A stretch of DNA of 64,000 nucleotides, taken from positions 30,940,670-31,004,669 of the forward strand of contig NC_090185.1 of NCBI RefSeq assembly GCF_024679245.1, given 5' to 3'. This document shows positions 27,236-40,250 of this stretch, piece after piece (the stretch's first letter is position 1; every line of letters starts with the position of its first letter). The position numbers and the translations under genes are program-made. Source of the DNA: Pseudorasbora parva. Its lineage: Eukaryota > Chordata > Actinopteri > Cypriniformes > Gobionidae. Under the pieces are notes generated by a model. That model was not told the origin of the DNA and made no database searches. It saw only the letters and a program-made list of their open reading frames with translations.

Positions 27236-28485
27236 AGCATGTAGCTACTTTTGAATTGGCATCATTTTTATAGTCATATGGTGTTGTTACAGTATCTGCC
27301 AGCAGGGGCAAACTTGCCCATGCTAATCAAACCTTGATTCCTTGTGCGCAACTAATAAATTTAATTTAGTACCACAGTCGGGGATGACACTAACTTTGCA
27401 TCTGGGGCCCATTTGTAGTCATTCAATTACTACTGGCCATTAAGAGAGGCCTCGACATCACTTCTTCCCCACTGGGCCCATTGATTAGGCAAGATCCTCT
27501 AATGAGAGGTTACAGCTGATGACAGCTGTACACTTTCCAGACCTCACTGTGCTACAGCCACCCGGGTTATGAGATGTTATTAATATACTTTTGAAGATCA
27601 CACAACACTTTCACACACATCATTCCTGTCATCCACAAAATTGTGAAATTACAGACTCTTCCCATTTATCAGAGGAGGACACAGGCAGGCAACAAAGGAT
27701 AATGAAACTAGACACCCTCTTTTAGACACACGTCCTCCAACTGTCTGTCCATGTCTCTGTAAAAGCTCTTACGAGATAACCATGGGCTGAGCTGATAGCA
27801 GCAGCTGAGAATAGAGCAGTGACGGGCTGTTTGTTTCCATAGATCACACTGGGCAAGTGATTTAACAAACAAAGGAGTACAGAAGTTAAAAAGTTAATCA
27901 ACAACATCAGGTTAGCCTTGTTAATTTGACTAAATTGTGTACAACTGTTCTTAAGTGTGGTTTTCACGCAAAACAATTCACAGCCGCTGCATAATGTAAC
28001 ATATTGATAAATATGGATAATAGTAAACAAATGAGGATAGCGTGTAGTTGCTAATTAGTATAATACACAGTTAAACTATCTCCAAATATGGGCTTGGCAC
28101 AACTCATCTGTGCAGCCACTCATCACAAATTAAACTCAAAGTGGTGCTCACTGCAAAGCCAAAATGACATTTACCTCCCCCTCTCAGGGCATCATGGGTT
28201 GAGCCTGACCTAATCCAGAGAGGGGGAGCTGGACTTTAGCTCAGATGGGCACTTGCGTGCGCACATGCGCATCAAAAACCTCAAGCGAGCAACTCGATGC
28301 GGCAAAACAACATGATTATAATTATATTATAATCAGTGATGTTGTCTGCACTGGATGTGGTGAGATGCAACAAATCCGGACAGTAAACAGAGGTTTCGTT
28401 ATATTTATGACATACTCCAAGCACTAGCATACATCAATGGACTAGAATACAAATTAATTTGCAAAGGTTGCTTTGTTAATTCCAG
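27236..28485. other. No gene; candidate regulatory stretch
   Basis: 27380-27740 is repeat-free and holds two CAGCTG E-boxes ten bases apart at 27513-27528 inside the palindrome TACAGCTGATGACAGCTGTA, next to CCTCTAATGAGAGG (27495-27508). A 28140-28260 segment is also unique-looking. No exon recognised. Confidence 0.35.
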
Positions 28486-28650
28486 TGCAGACAGCTTCTA
28501 GCTGTTGTGGCGCAATGTGAAGCGTCAACGGTCACACTGGTGTAGACAGCTTCTAGCTGTTGCGACAAAAACAGTCGCGTCCGGTGTAGACAGCTTATAG
28601 CTGCTGTGGTTTAATGCGAAACCTCAATGGTCGCATCCGCTGTAGATGCG
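28486..28650. repeat. Three imperfect tandem copies
   Basis: GTGTAGACAGCTTCTAGCTG-type phrases recur at about 28489, 28540 and 28582 with intervening GGTCGC/GGTCAC boxes. This matches a dispersed fish repeat of unknown class. Confidence 0.6.
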
Positions 28651-29466
28651 ATGTTAGACTGTGCACTAATTTAAACATAATAATAATAATAGATTTTTTC
28701 ACTCTCAATTACATCACATCGGAATTCGTTGCACATGTGTAAATAAATCTGAATTTTGACATCTTACCTACAAACCAAGCAACTACAAGGCGATGGCAAC
28801 AAGTTTGCCCTGAAAGAAAGCTTTTAAATATCATATGAAACAGATTTGCCTCACACTAAAACTCACAGCTTTGTTATTTGATATGCGCGCACATAAACAT
28901 TCAGGAGCAAAGAAATGTGTTCAACCTCTGCCCCGTCCATGTGAATTGTATAAAGAAAACCGCTTTGCTACTGAAAGCTACATATATTTCTCAGCAGCAA
29001 GATTTTAACTTTGCCGTTTTTTTGTAATTAAACTCACAGCATCACTATTATGCCGGGCTCAGATTACACAAATATCAACACAATTTTAGCACGATCCATT
29101 TTACGTAGGGTGTCGCAAAAATCTATCGTCTTATCTTTTACAGTGTATTATAGTGGACGACAACAGAGCGATTGATTGATCAGGAAACAATGTGTAGTCT
29201 GACAGGTTTTTTGTCCTCAACAAGAATTTAGGAGTCAAAATTCGCATTATATGATAACAAATAGAAGTTTGCAACGTCATGAAGCATAAAAGATTGCGAT
29301 CTATAATAGATGTTTGTGAATAGGTAAAATAACTGGAAGTGAATGACACAGGTAGATACCCCAAAGAAAATCTCATGATATTCATGATTCTGAAATAAAA
29401 ATATGAAATGAAAAAACTTGACACTTAATGGGTTACCTTAATACAAAACATGTAAAAAGTTAGAAA

Positions 29467-31198
<1,732 letters not shown>

Positions 31199-31287
<89 letters not shown>

Positions 31288-31322
31288 AAATATCACCTTA
31301 TATTTGTGTATGTATACGTGTG

Positions 31323-31383
<61 letters not shown>

Positions 31384-31400
31384 TATATATATATAAATAT
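31199..31400. repeat. (TA)n tracts right of the Tc1-like element
   Basis: (TA)n at 31199-31283 continues the tract interrupted by the transposon. 31284-31326 is a unique spacer (AAACAAATATCACCTTATAT), followed by more (TA)n to about 31396. The spacer matches the flank of the (TA)n at 43059. Confidence 0.9.
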
Positions 31401-31417
31401 AATACACATATATATAT

Positions 31418-31455
31418 AAACATCACACACACCAACAAGAATTCAGGTAGACCTA

Positions 31456-31547
<92 letters not shown>

Positions 31548-31568
31548 AGGATTCCAGGGATTTTTAGG

Positions 31569-31641
<73 letters not shown>

Positions 31642-31744
31642 CATTTAATTTTAAAAAATCAGTATCTTGTTTGTTGCATCATTGCTGTGGAGTTTGAAAG
31701 AAACGGCAGGTCTACCTGAGTTCTTGTTGGTGTGTGTGATGTTT
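31418..31744. repeat. 40-bp inverted repeat enclosing (TA)n tracts
   Basis: 31418-31457 and 31705-31744 are inverted copies with 2 mismatches in 40 (AAACATCACACACACCAACA at the outer end). The 247-bp loop contains two (TA)n runs (31458-31544, 31573-31638) and TTTAGGATTCCAGGGATTTT between them. Possibly a non-autonomous element whose interior expanded as a microsatellite. Confidence 0.75.
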
Positions 31745-34177
31745 TGGCTGTTATGTAAGATGGACTGTGGGTGGACATGAGTCACCTCGACCCTTAAAAT
31801 GTCTACATGACTCACTCTTCATACATCTGCTTGATATTTACATTGTGAATGAACACGAATAGCCCGCACCTTCACACATCCCACCCCACAGACAATCAAC
31901 GCCAACCTGCAGCTGTGTCATCCGCTCAGACTGCCTCCAGAGGGAAACTTTAGCTTATTTTGTCATCTTATCAAGTTCAGCTAATGACACCAGAAGCACA
32001 GGGGTCGGCTTTCCCACCGTGCTGAACGAAACAAACAATGTTTGGCAGGTGCCCGCTGAGTCGGAGTCAGAAAAGACATGGCAAAGAAAGGAGCTGCTGA
32101 GAAAAATACTACAGAAGAAACCTGGAGGAAACATTTTGGAAATGTTAATTCAGGCTTTTATTTTTTAAACATGAACGTGTCTCCTAAAACACAAAAAACA
32201 AAGTATCAATTGGTATAGCAACTTTTTTTATAAACCAATCTAAAACGCAACATTTTTCTTGTGTTCCCCCTTGAATTTCCAATGTTTTTTTTTACGATAG
32301 CTTCCAAAAACTACAATAGTCGTCTGATTCGTCAAGCACATAAACTTGCGTTCTTGTGGTATTTTCAGCCCTTGTGTAGAACCTTGTTAGCATTTTGCAA
32401 AGAAGACAAACCCCCAGTTTCACACACTATAGTCTTAAGTCTGGTCCCAGACTAAAATGCATTACTGAGCTGTTTTAACTGAAAACAATTTGCAATGACA
32501 TACCTTTAAAAAAAAATTGTCATTGTTTTGTCTCAAGATGCATGCTACTAATGTTATTTTTTATCTGCAAGGGACCTTTATAAAAGCTACTTGAATGTCT
32601 TAAGAATGTTTTCTGTGAAACCAGGCCTAATGCTACCTTCACATGCTATCGGAAATGTGCTACCCACTTCTGAAGTCATGTTTATGAGCTCTTTGAAATC
32701 AAATTCTGACATGCGAGGGCGTATCCTTGTCCACATTTAAAACTAGGAAACTAGTATTTACGGCAATTCTGATAGCACGTGAGGGCAGCATAAAACACAA
32801 ACTATAACGCTACTATGCTAATGCTACTTCACCATGCACATAAACTTGCATCCTTGTGGTAGACCTTACGAAGAACCTTGTTAACAATTTAAGATGGACT
32901 AATTACAAACATGTAAACACCAACAATATTATACAAGTAAACAGTCCAAGTAAATAATATTGATGAGCAAAGCTGACAAGTATGTTGGCTCTACTTTATA
33001 GATCGTTCCTACACCCCTTCATCTATTAATTTTGTTGCTAATATGGTGAGGAGTTTTTTTGGCATGGCTGGATGGGTTTGTGTTACGAGGAAGATCATAT
33101 GGAGCCTTAGAGAAAGACAAGCTGTCACAGGGTCTGTAAAGCGGCTGTAAAACATGCCTTGCCTGTTGCCACCGTGCCCTCTAAATTAATCTTAAAGCCC
33201 TCAGAGGCTGTTAGTACTGTATGTGTGGCAAGCATGGGTTTTGTGCTTGTGTTAGCATTTAACTTGAATCCTATTTCACTCAAAATAAGATATTTTGCTT
33301 CAAATAAAAAGAGGTTTTAATACAATTAAGGGGTTCTGATTATGTCTTGGAAATGTTGTGATCTAAACCCATTACTGTAAAGGACAGTTAATTCCTCAGG
33401 AAACGTCCAACAGTCCAACAATTACCATCCATGAGGGGAAAAAAAACTTCTAGGTGCTGACACCAGTGGATTATGGGTCCATTTTTCCTGGTATTTTGAT
33501 CCTCCTCATTTATCTTACTTGTTGAACAATAGCTATCGGCTACCGCGGTCTTGGCAGCGATCGAAAGGTGACCTATTTTCAACTGTCAGCAAGTCAACAA
33601 AATGTCGGCCCCACAGTGCACACTATAGGCCGAGCCAGGTCACATGATCAGAGACCAACACTGCTGTTAGTCCATGAGTAATATCAGGCATTGCTATCCA
33701 TTAACATCGGCAGCAGTTAGCATCTAAAATTACAAATGGTGACTAGTAAAATTATATATTGACCCCTGCTGTTCTCTTCCCTTCAGCACATCTGCTGGTA
33801 AAATGCAGGCATCGCATTCGGCATTGCCATGCTTGGTAATTTATACACAGAGCACCTGGCCAGTCCACGAGACCTCAGTGCACAACCTGCTGGCAGGCCC
33901 AACTCTGTTTCAGATGTGAATGAACCTTACACTAGCTTAATATGGAGAAAAAATCCAATATAGTATGCTGATCTGTACCTTAAGACAACACAAATCACTC
34001 AACGTCACAGTTTGAAAGTAAGTTGACTGATAAACTGTGAATTTAGGGTCTTGTAAGACATCTTCGTTTTCTTTAGAAGTGTCAATGTGCACCATATACG
34101 ATCATAAGGAAACTGGTGAATACATAATATACTAAGCTCTACCAAATTATTATTTTTCTTTGAAATGTGTGAAATAG
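31745..34177. other. No gene seen; one diverged direct repeat
   Basis: 32336-32396 and 32836-32890 are diverged direct copies (GCACATAAACTTGC, CTTGTGGTA, AGAACCTTGTTA). The rest is unique-looking; 31745-32060 is repeat-free with richer composition. Confidence 0.45.
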
Positions 34178-34260
34178 TGATGGGTCGTTGGCGAATGAGC
34201 CGGCTCTAAGTAGGTGAACGTCAGGAGCTGGCTTGCATATCTGAAGAGCCGACTCTATTT
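34178..34260. repeat. Dispersed repeat fragment
   Basis: GTGATGGGTCGTTGGCGAAT followed by AGCCGGCTCT and AGAGCCGACTCT, a recurring fish repeat with inverted AGCCGNCTC boxes. Confidence 0.5.
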
Positions 34261-34872
34261 TTAAAAATATATAGAAATTAAGTCATTATGTAAAAAAATA
34301 ATTAATGATTTTAATTGTATATAAAATAATAGACTAATTCATAATTATATAGGCCTAAAGGCGTACACACATTCGTTTTGACTGTCTGATCAGCCTCACA
34401 TTTTGTTCCTGTCAATCATACATGCGGTGTCAACCAATTATACAGCATGAGGAAGGGCGCTATGACAACAAACACACAATAAAAATATGGTCTGCATTGT
34501 GTGTGTGTGTTTTTGTTCATGCTAGTTATACATAACATGATTGTGAGGTTCATGCTGGTTATAACATGGCAATAAAGAAGAGAGAAAAAGAGGGACCAGT
34601 TTAATGCTTTCAGTTATTTATTCTTCTTTAATATGGGTTCATTATGTTGTTCATATATACAAATATGAAATTTTTCTCAGAAATGATCATGTTGGGTAAG
34701 TACTCTTTGTATCATTATATTATTTTATTTTTTTACAACACCGGCAAAGATCGTGTATTCCAGCCTGATTTCACCCCGCATGCAGACAGGGTTGCCAAGT
34801 TTTTACAACAAAACCCGCTAACTATTAGCCCTAAACAATAGCTTCTCGGGGGGGGTTCTCCGGGGAAAAAAT

Positions 34873-36164
34873 GACGTTTTGGGGGTAAAATGTGTGTAAA
34901 ATGTTGGCAAGGTTGCCTGCTAAAATTCGCACTCATGGGTCTATATGTCATATATTAGTCACTTCAACCCACGGACATGGAAAACAACCTGCGGAAAAAA
35001 ACGCGGACTTGGCAACACAGTGCAGTTGAGCTCTGTTGACATTTGAATGGCAATGCATCCCTCCATTGCTCTGATTGGTTGTTGGTCTATCCAATTGAGG
35101 TCTTTCCTGGTTCGGTTGAAACACGCCCCAAAATCACAGCCCAATGGAGCAGTTTCAGACTCATATTCTGACTATGACCACGTAAGGCTATAAAAGCCTT
35201 CACATGCTTGTAGAACTTGGAATTACATGTAATCTCATAATTTTCTGAGAGCTACCACCTGACCACTGCAAATTTAAGGTGTGGTGACTTGAAGTGGTAC
35301 TGTGCAGACCGGTGTATGACAGTACCGCAAAAACGATTGTAAGCATGCAGAACTTTATTTATGGCAATTGTGACATGCAGTGAGCACAGAGGTTATTGTC
35401 ATTTAATTTTTTTTACATTTAATTAAATAAAAATACTAATTATTTGTCATGTAAAAATGATTATAAATCAATATAACTTATTATTATTATATAATTTTAG
35501 TGCAACATATTTCTAATTGTAAAGGAATGTTGAGAGAGAATAGTGTGCAGGACTCCATTTCTTGATTACATCCAGCAATTTTCACATTTCCATGACTTTA
35601 TCAGACCTATAAAATCACTGATAAATTTCCAGGATTTCCATAACCCTCAAAATTATAATATATTAGGATGAGGACCATTTTGTAAGTAAATGTGACATTT
35701 TTATTTCATGTTTTATTCAGCAGCACTAATAAAAATACTGTCTTTATTTTGTGACAATTATTATAATGCAATCTAGTCCACAAAATTCCACTTTTTCCCT
35801 AAAATCAACACTGGAAAAGCAAGAAGAACATCTGAAGATTCTGTTTGTGCCTTGTAAATCAAATTCATAAATCAAACCATGTGGTCTGCTTTTAGCCTGA
35901 CGTGGTCATACTCACTTCTAGTCAGAATATGAGTCTGAATCTGCTCCATTGGGCTGTGCTTATGGGGTGTGTTTCAACCGAACCGAACCAGGAAAGACAT
36001 CAATTGGATAAACCTACAACCAATCAGAGCAATGAAGCGACGCATTGCGCTAGTTGTCAAATGTCAACAAAACTCAACTCTACTGTGTTGCCAAGTCCGC
36101 GTTTTATTTTCCATGTTAGCAGGCAACCTTGCCAAAATAACACACATTTTACCCCCCAAACGCC
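34873..36164. repeat. Large inverted repeat: two copies of a dispersed element
   Basis: 34873-35189 and 35894-36164 are inverted copies, clearly alike by eye, separated by 704 bp. Shared marks are GGCAAGGTTGCCTGCTAA, GCGGACTTGGCAACAC, CATTGCTCTGATTGGTTGT and GCCCAATGGAGCAG. The right copy lacks about 50 bp present in the left. Either one foldback element or two insertions in opposite orientation. A fragment of the same family lies at 14525-14580. Confidence 0.75.
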
Positions 36165-39100
36165 ATTGAGTTTTATTTGTCCTGTATGTTAATCACATGC
36201 TTTGATTCTGAGGGCCAAGCGGACCGTCTGCTGACAGGAGACCCACAGAGGCCACTTTGGTTTCACTCAGGGTTTTTTAACTGCTGTCCAAAGGAACATT
36301 CGACACACTTTAGCCGACCAGTTTGTCCCATCTGTTAGATGCTATAACTACACTATTTGGGCCTAAAAAGCATCTTCATCCATTGATGCTCATTAAAAAG
36401 GGTGTATTCCCTAAAAACTTGACAGATGTCTCTTCTTCCCTTGGGTTTGTTTGCTGAAAAAAGCACATGTGTAACCCCTGAACTTTCTTTGAACAGGCCA
36501 CATGTGTTTTAGCTGGACCTAAAGTACCATTTTATGATACACTGAAGACCTAAGAAGAAAGAATGTGTCAAAACACCATAAAGCTGAAAGCAATGAAAGG
36601 AATATTTAACAGAGCACTTAGCACTTACAAGCCTACACTATACCCTATAAAGATTTCATTGAGAAATCCATAGCGCTACCTACTGCGAACACACAAGCTG
36701 TTAGGAATTCAATCTACCTCAAGCAGAAACATTATTTGATGAAACTGGCTTACAGTTATTCTCGACGTGTGGTGGTGTCAAGGACAAGATAATTACTAAC
36801 CAGAGAACCTATTAATTGTCAATCATATTTAGCTGAGATGAGTCACATCACTCTGCATCTAACAGATAAGCTTGAAAATCTGAGTTTCCATTTTATTAGT
36901 TTTAACTACATTTTATTAAATATAATTATAAAAAAAACAACTTAATATGCAATACAATATAGTATAACTAATTGCTTGAGGTGTGCAACGTAATGGAACT
37001 GCAATAATTGTTTTCAAACAGGTTCTCTCAAAGACTGCCATTGTTTAGGAAAACAGACAGCTCCACCCCAAACTCATGCTATTGGCTGAAGTGTTTGCTA
37101 TGCTGGGCTGGTTGGAATCCTAAAAAAATAGCTTTCTTATGGTTGTCTGAATATTAAAATGGGGTTCAAGAAATATATTTTATTAACATAAATATTATAC
37201 AACTTTTAATATTTTGGCTTTAAAATACAGAAACTCATATAAGGCATTATATCTGTGCTAAAAGACATCATAAAGATGGTATAATGGCACAGAATGACCA
37301 ACTGAGCTACAGGTTGTAAAACAAACATGCCAGAGGGTGACTGTAGATGAAAGCAAAATGCCTTTATGTTGAACTCACGTGCTACAAACTCTACACACTA
37401 CACAGAGAAGCAGCATCTGTGCAACCCTGAGCTTTAAGCAAGAGCTTTCAAAGTCTTTGGAGAGAAACCGAACACATTCCTGGCATTAAGGCATGACGGT
37501 ACTGTTGTCAGGGTCTGTGATGTGTTAGTTACATGAAAAGAGGAGGGAGTGCCACACAGAATGCCATTGGAGTTGACAAGAACATGTCTGCGGTTATTAT
37601 GACGATGGTTGTATTTCAAGCATTCGTTTATTAAATAAGTTTGGTTTTAGTTAGTTATTTGATGCTATAAAAACAGGGGTTATAAAGACAGCTGAGACTG
37701 ACGGCTTCTCTGAGTGAAGTGTCCACTGAGGCACTAACTTACTTTTTTTGGATTTTAGGGAGGAGATTGGAGCTTTAGCTTTAATTTCTACATTTCCAGA
37801 ACTGTTTATTTCACACCAACATTATGAATTGTTCTGCATCTGAGATTGTGGTGGCGCTACTTCCTGCTCTCTACTGCGCAAATCTGACGTTGGTGGCTTC
37901 ACTTTTCTTCAGTGAAAGGGGGTGAAGGCACGTCGTCCATATTTTTATACGGTCTATGATGCCAATGCGTAACTACAGTATACATTTCCAATAAATGTGT
38001 CTACAGGCCATGTGCTGCATCAGCTACAGCAATGACTGCAACCAGGGCTGCATGTACCTAAATAGAGAAAATACAACTTATACATAATACTTTTTATACC
38101 TATATTTAATCAGGGAGGTTTCTCTTTTTACAGGAAGAAAACTGTGTAGAAAATTGTATGTGTGCAGGCTAGTTTAATAAATTTGCATTACATTGTGGCT
38201 CTTTTTCTTTCTTTTTTTTTGAGTGACTTTAATAATATCAATCAATGACATTCAGTTTATTTTTACTGTAGTATAAAATTGCACTTCCAGTGCAAACTGT
38301 GGGAGAAAATCTGTGAAACCATTAGATAGTGCAGACAGAGCACTCTAAACTTGGAGTAAAATAAATAAAACATTTGTATTCTATGGTAAAATATCATCAC
38401 ATAGGTTTGGCATGACTTGAAGGAATGTAAATTATTATAAAAACACTTTTTTAAAGAAGGATAATATAATTAAAAAGAACAGCTATGATTTGGAACTTAT
38501 TAAGGGGCACATTCAAATTGACTGGGAGGTTAAGGGAAAAAGGGCTGGGGAAAAACCGAGTCATTATTGATGTTTTCAGACGGACATGCAACAAACACTG
38601 TCAAAATTAATTTGACACTGAACGCTAAATGAACCTACAGCGGCATGACAATGATTTTTAATTCTGCCCTTTGAGGACCTTGTATTTTAACAATCAAATA
38701 AAGGCTAAATCTAGTTTATAAGCAGATCTGCCTCATGCCTTAATTCTGCTCAGGGACAGACGTCCAATTAAACTCGGATAAACACCTTCTTTAATTTTAG
38801 ACCATGTTTACCGAGGGACCTTTACACTTGGCTGACGTGCTCTCAGCATATGTTCGGCACACAGCAGGACTGCCGTTACAGTGCAGCTACAGCAGTGCTC
38901 ATTACATATAATTCAATCAAACACATATAGAGCTGTCGGTGACGTCATATCGAGCCCTTTTCAGAAAAGGAAAACCGCATTGGGATTGGTGTGAAGCGGT
39001 GGTCAGGGCTGACTTACCATTTCTAATTACATCAAATATGAACTCGTGGAGTTATACCGCTTAGATGAGATGGCACAATTTATTTGATTATTCTGTAAAT

Positions 39101-39195
39101 GGATATACAAGCGGGTAAAAATTACTCTCATACATTTTGAAGTCATTAAACCTCAAGGTCATGCACCTGGCTAATCAGTTAAATGGAAAAAAAGT
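36165..39195. other. No gene seen
   Basis: Mostly unique-looking. 36760-36870 and 38500-38790 have the mixed composition and homeodomain/AP-1-like words (TTAATTGTCAATCA, TGAGTCA) typical of conserved non-coding DNA, but only comparison with other genomes could show it. 37925-37965 matches a dispersed cyprinid repeat (CGTCCATATTTTTA). Confidence 0.35.
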
Positions 39196-39712
39196 TAGCC
39201 TAGAAATCTAGACGCACCCTAACGGCAGCAAATCTAATATGCCCGCGAGTAGCAAATTAGATTCGTCTAGCGACTCTCTCTACACTTCTGAGCTGTAAAC
39301 GCCAAACTCTGGTCGGGCCAATCACATTGTGTATAGAGTCGGTGGGTGAGACTTAATATAATGGCGGCCGAGTTGCAACGTGCTTCTTCTAGTAAACACA
39401 GAAACTGGCGAACGGCGGTCTTTCGAATCAGCTTTGACGCGACTCTGGAAGACTTGGAGTTAAGCTTTTCTCTGAGAAAAGAACAAAGAACGGCACTGAA
39501 GTCATTCTTAAGAAGGAAAGATGTGTTCGGAGTTTTGCCGACCGGATACGGTGAAAGTTTAATCTTTCAACTATGTCTGGTTGGTGGTAGCTCTATCCTA
39601 TTGTGTGCAGAGGGAGTTTGAAAGACAACCGTTTATCCCGCCCCTCGGATTGAGCTGTCAATGGTGAGTTTCCAGACCAAACATCTTGATGTGGGTCTAG
39701 CTTGTCAGGCTA
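39196..39712 (+). mobile_element. Inverted-repeat DNA element carrying a helicase-like exon
   Basis: 517 bp with imperfect inverted ends (TAGCCTAGAAATCTAGACGC left; TAGCCTGACAAGCTAGACCC right, reversed). It is flanked by a perfect 10-bp direct repeat, GAAAAAAAGT, at 39186-39195 and 39713-39722. The interior encodes a RecQ-like N-terminal fragment. The duplication length (8-10 bp, uncertain because of the A run) leaves the superfamily open. Confidence 0.75.
39361..39621 (+). pseudogene. RecQ-like helicase N-terminal fragment inside the element
   Basis: An open frame starting MAAELQRASSSKHRNWR encodes a superfamily-2 helicase front end: LRKEQRTALKSFLRRKDVF, then the Walker A region GVLPTGYGESLIFQL, then a stop after about 87 codons. 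RecQ-type helicases have GKS at this point; here the lysine that contacts ATP phosphate is Glu. Without motifs Ia-VI and with that change it cannot be an active helicase. Intact families with this N-terminus are common in fish genomes, so this is probably a captured or element-borne first exon. A further exon is not visible nearby. Confidence 0.7.
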
Positions 39713-39856
39713 GAAAAAAAGTGCATTTATTGATTTTTTATTGAAGTAATAATAATAATTTAATTGAATGCTACTCTACTATATAGTATATGCATAAAGC
39801 AGTATGCCAAAATAGTAGTACGACCGAATACATAGTATTTGAAAAACACGCATGAA

Positions 39857-40250
39857 TAGGGTGACCAGACGTGGCGTTGAGGCGTCCTGCAACCACCCCC
39901 CGCCGGCTGCTCACTTGCGGCACTGTGTAAAAAAAAAAAAAAAAAAAAAAAACTTTACTACACAATTATTTCTTTATTTTCGTTTAAGGTTATTATCGTT
40001 AGGCTATACAGAAAGGTCTGAATCACGCACTGTTACTTACAACAGTCACTGTTTTCATAATAACATTTGAGTTCATGATTTTAATGTAGCCTAGTGTTTT
40101 TTATGGCAGACTAAAGACTAACAGACTGTTGATCTTTTAATAAGAATGTTTGGTTCAGGTTTGAAATGCATTATCTTTTATTGTAGGCTAGTAATGTTAC
40201 GCAGTCTAATATCATAGAAACCCCCTCTCCCCAGTAATCTGGTCACCCTA
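39857..40250. mobile_element. hAT-like non-autonomous element
   Basis: 394 bp with terminal inverted repeats TAGGGTGACCAGA (left) and, reversed, TAGGGTGACCAGA (right). They are flanked by CGCATGAA (39849-39856) and CGTATGAA (40251-40258), an 8-bp target duplication with one mismatch, as expected for hAT. An A tract of about 23 lies inside at 39929-39951. No transposase. Confidence 0.75.

Noticed and set aside
37298..37309. TAGCTCAGTTGG on the minus strand, a perfect tRNA A box
   Set aside because: No B box (GGTTCGANTCC) or cloverleaf follows at the right distance; at best a tRNA-derived SINE remnant.
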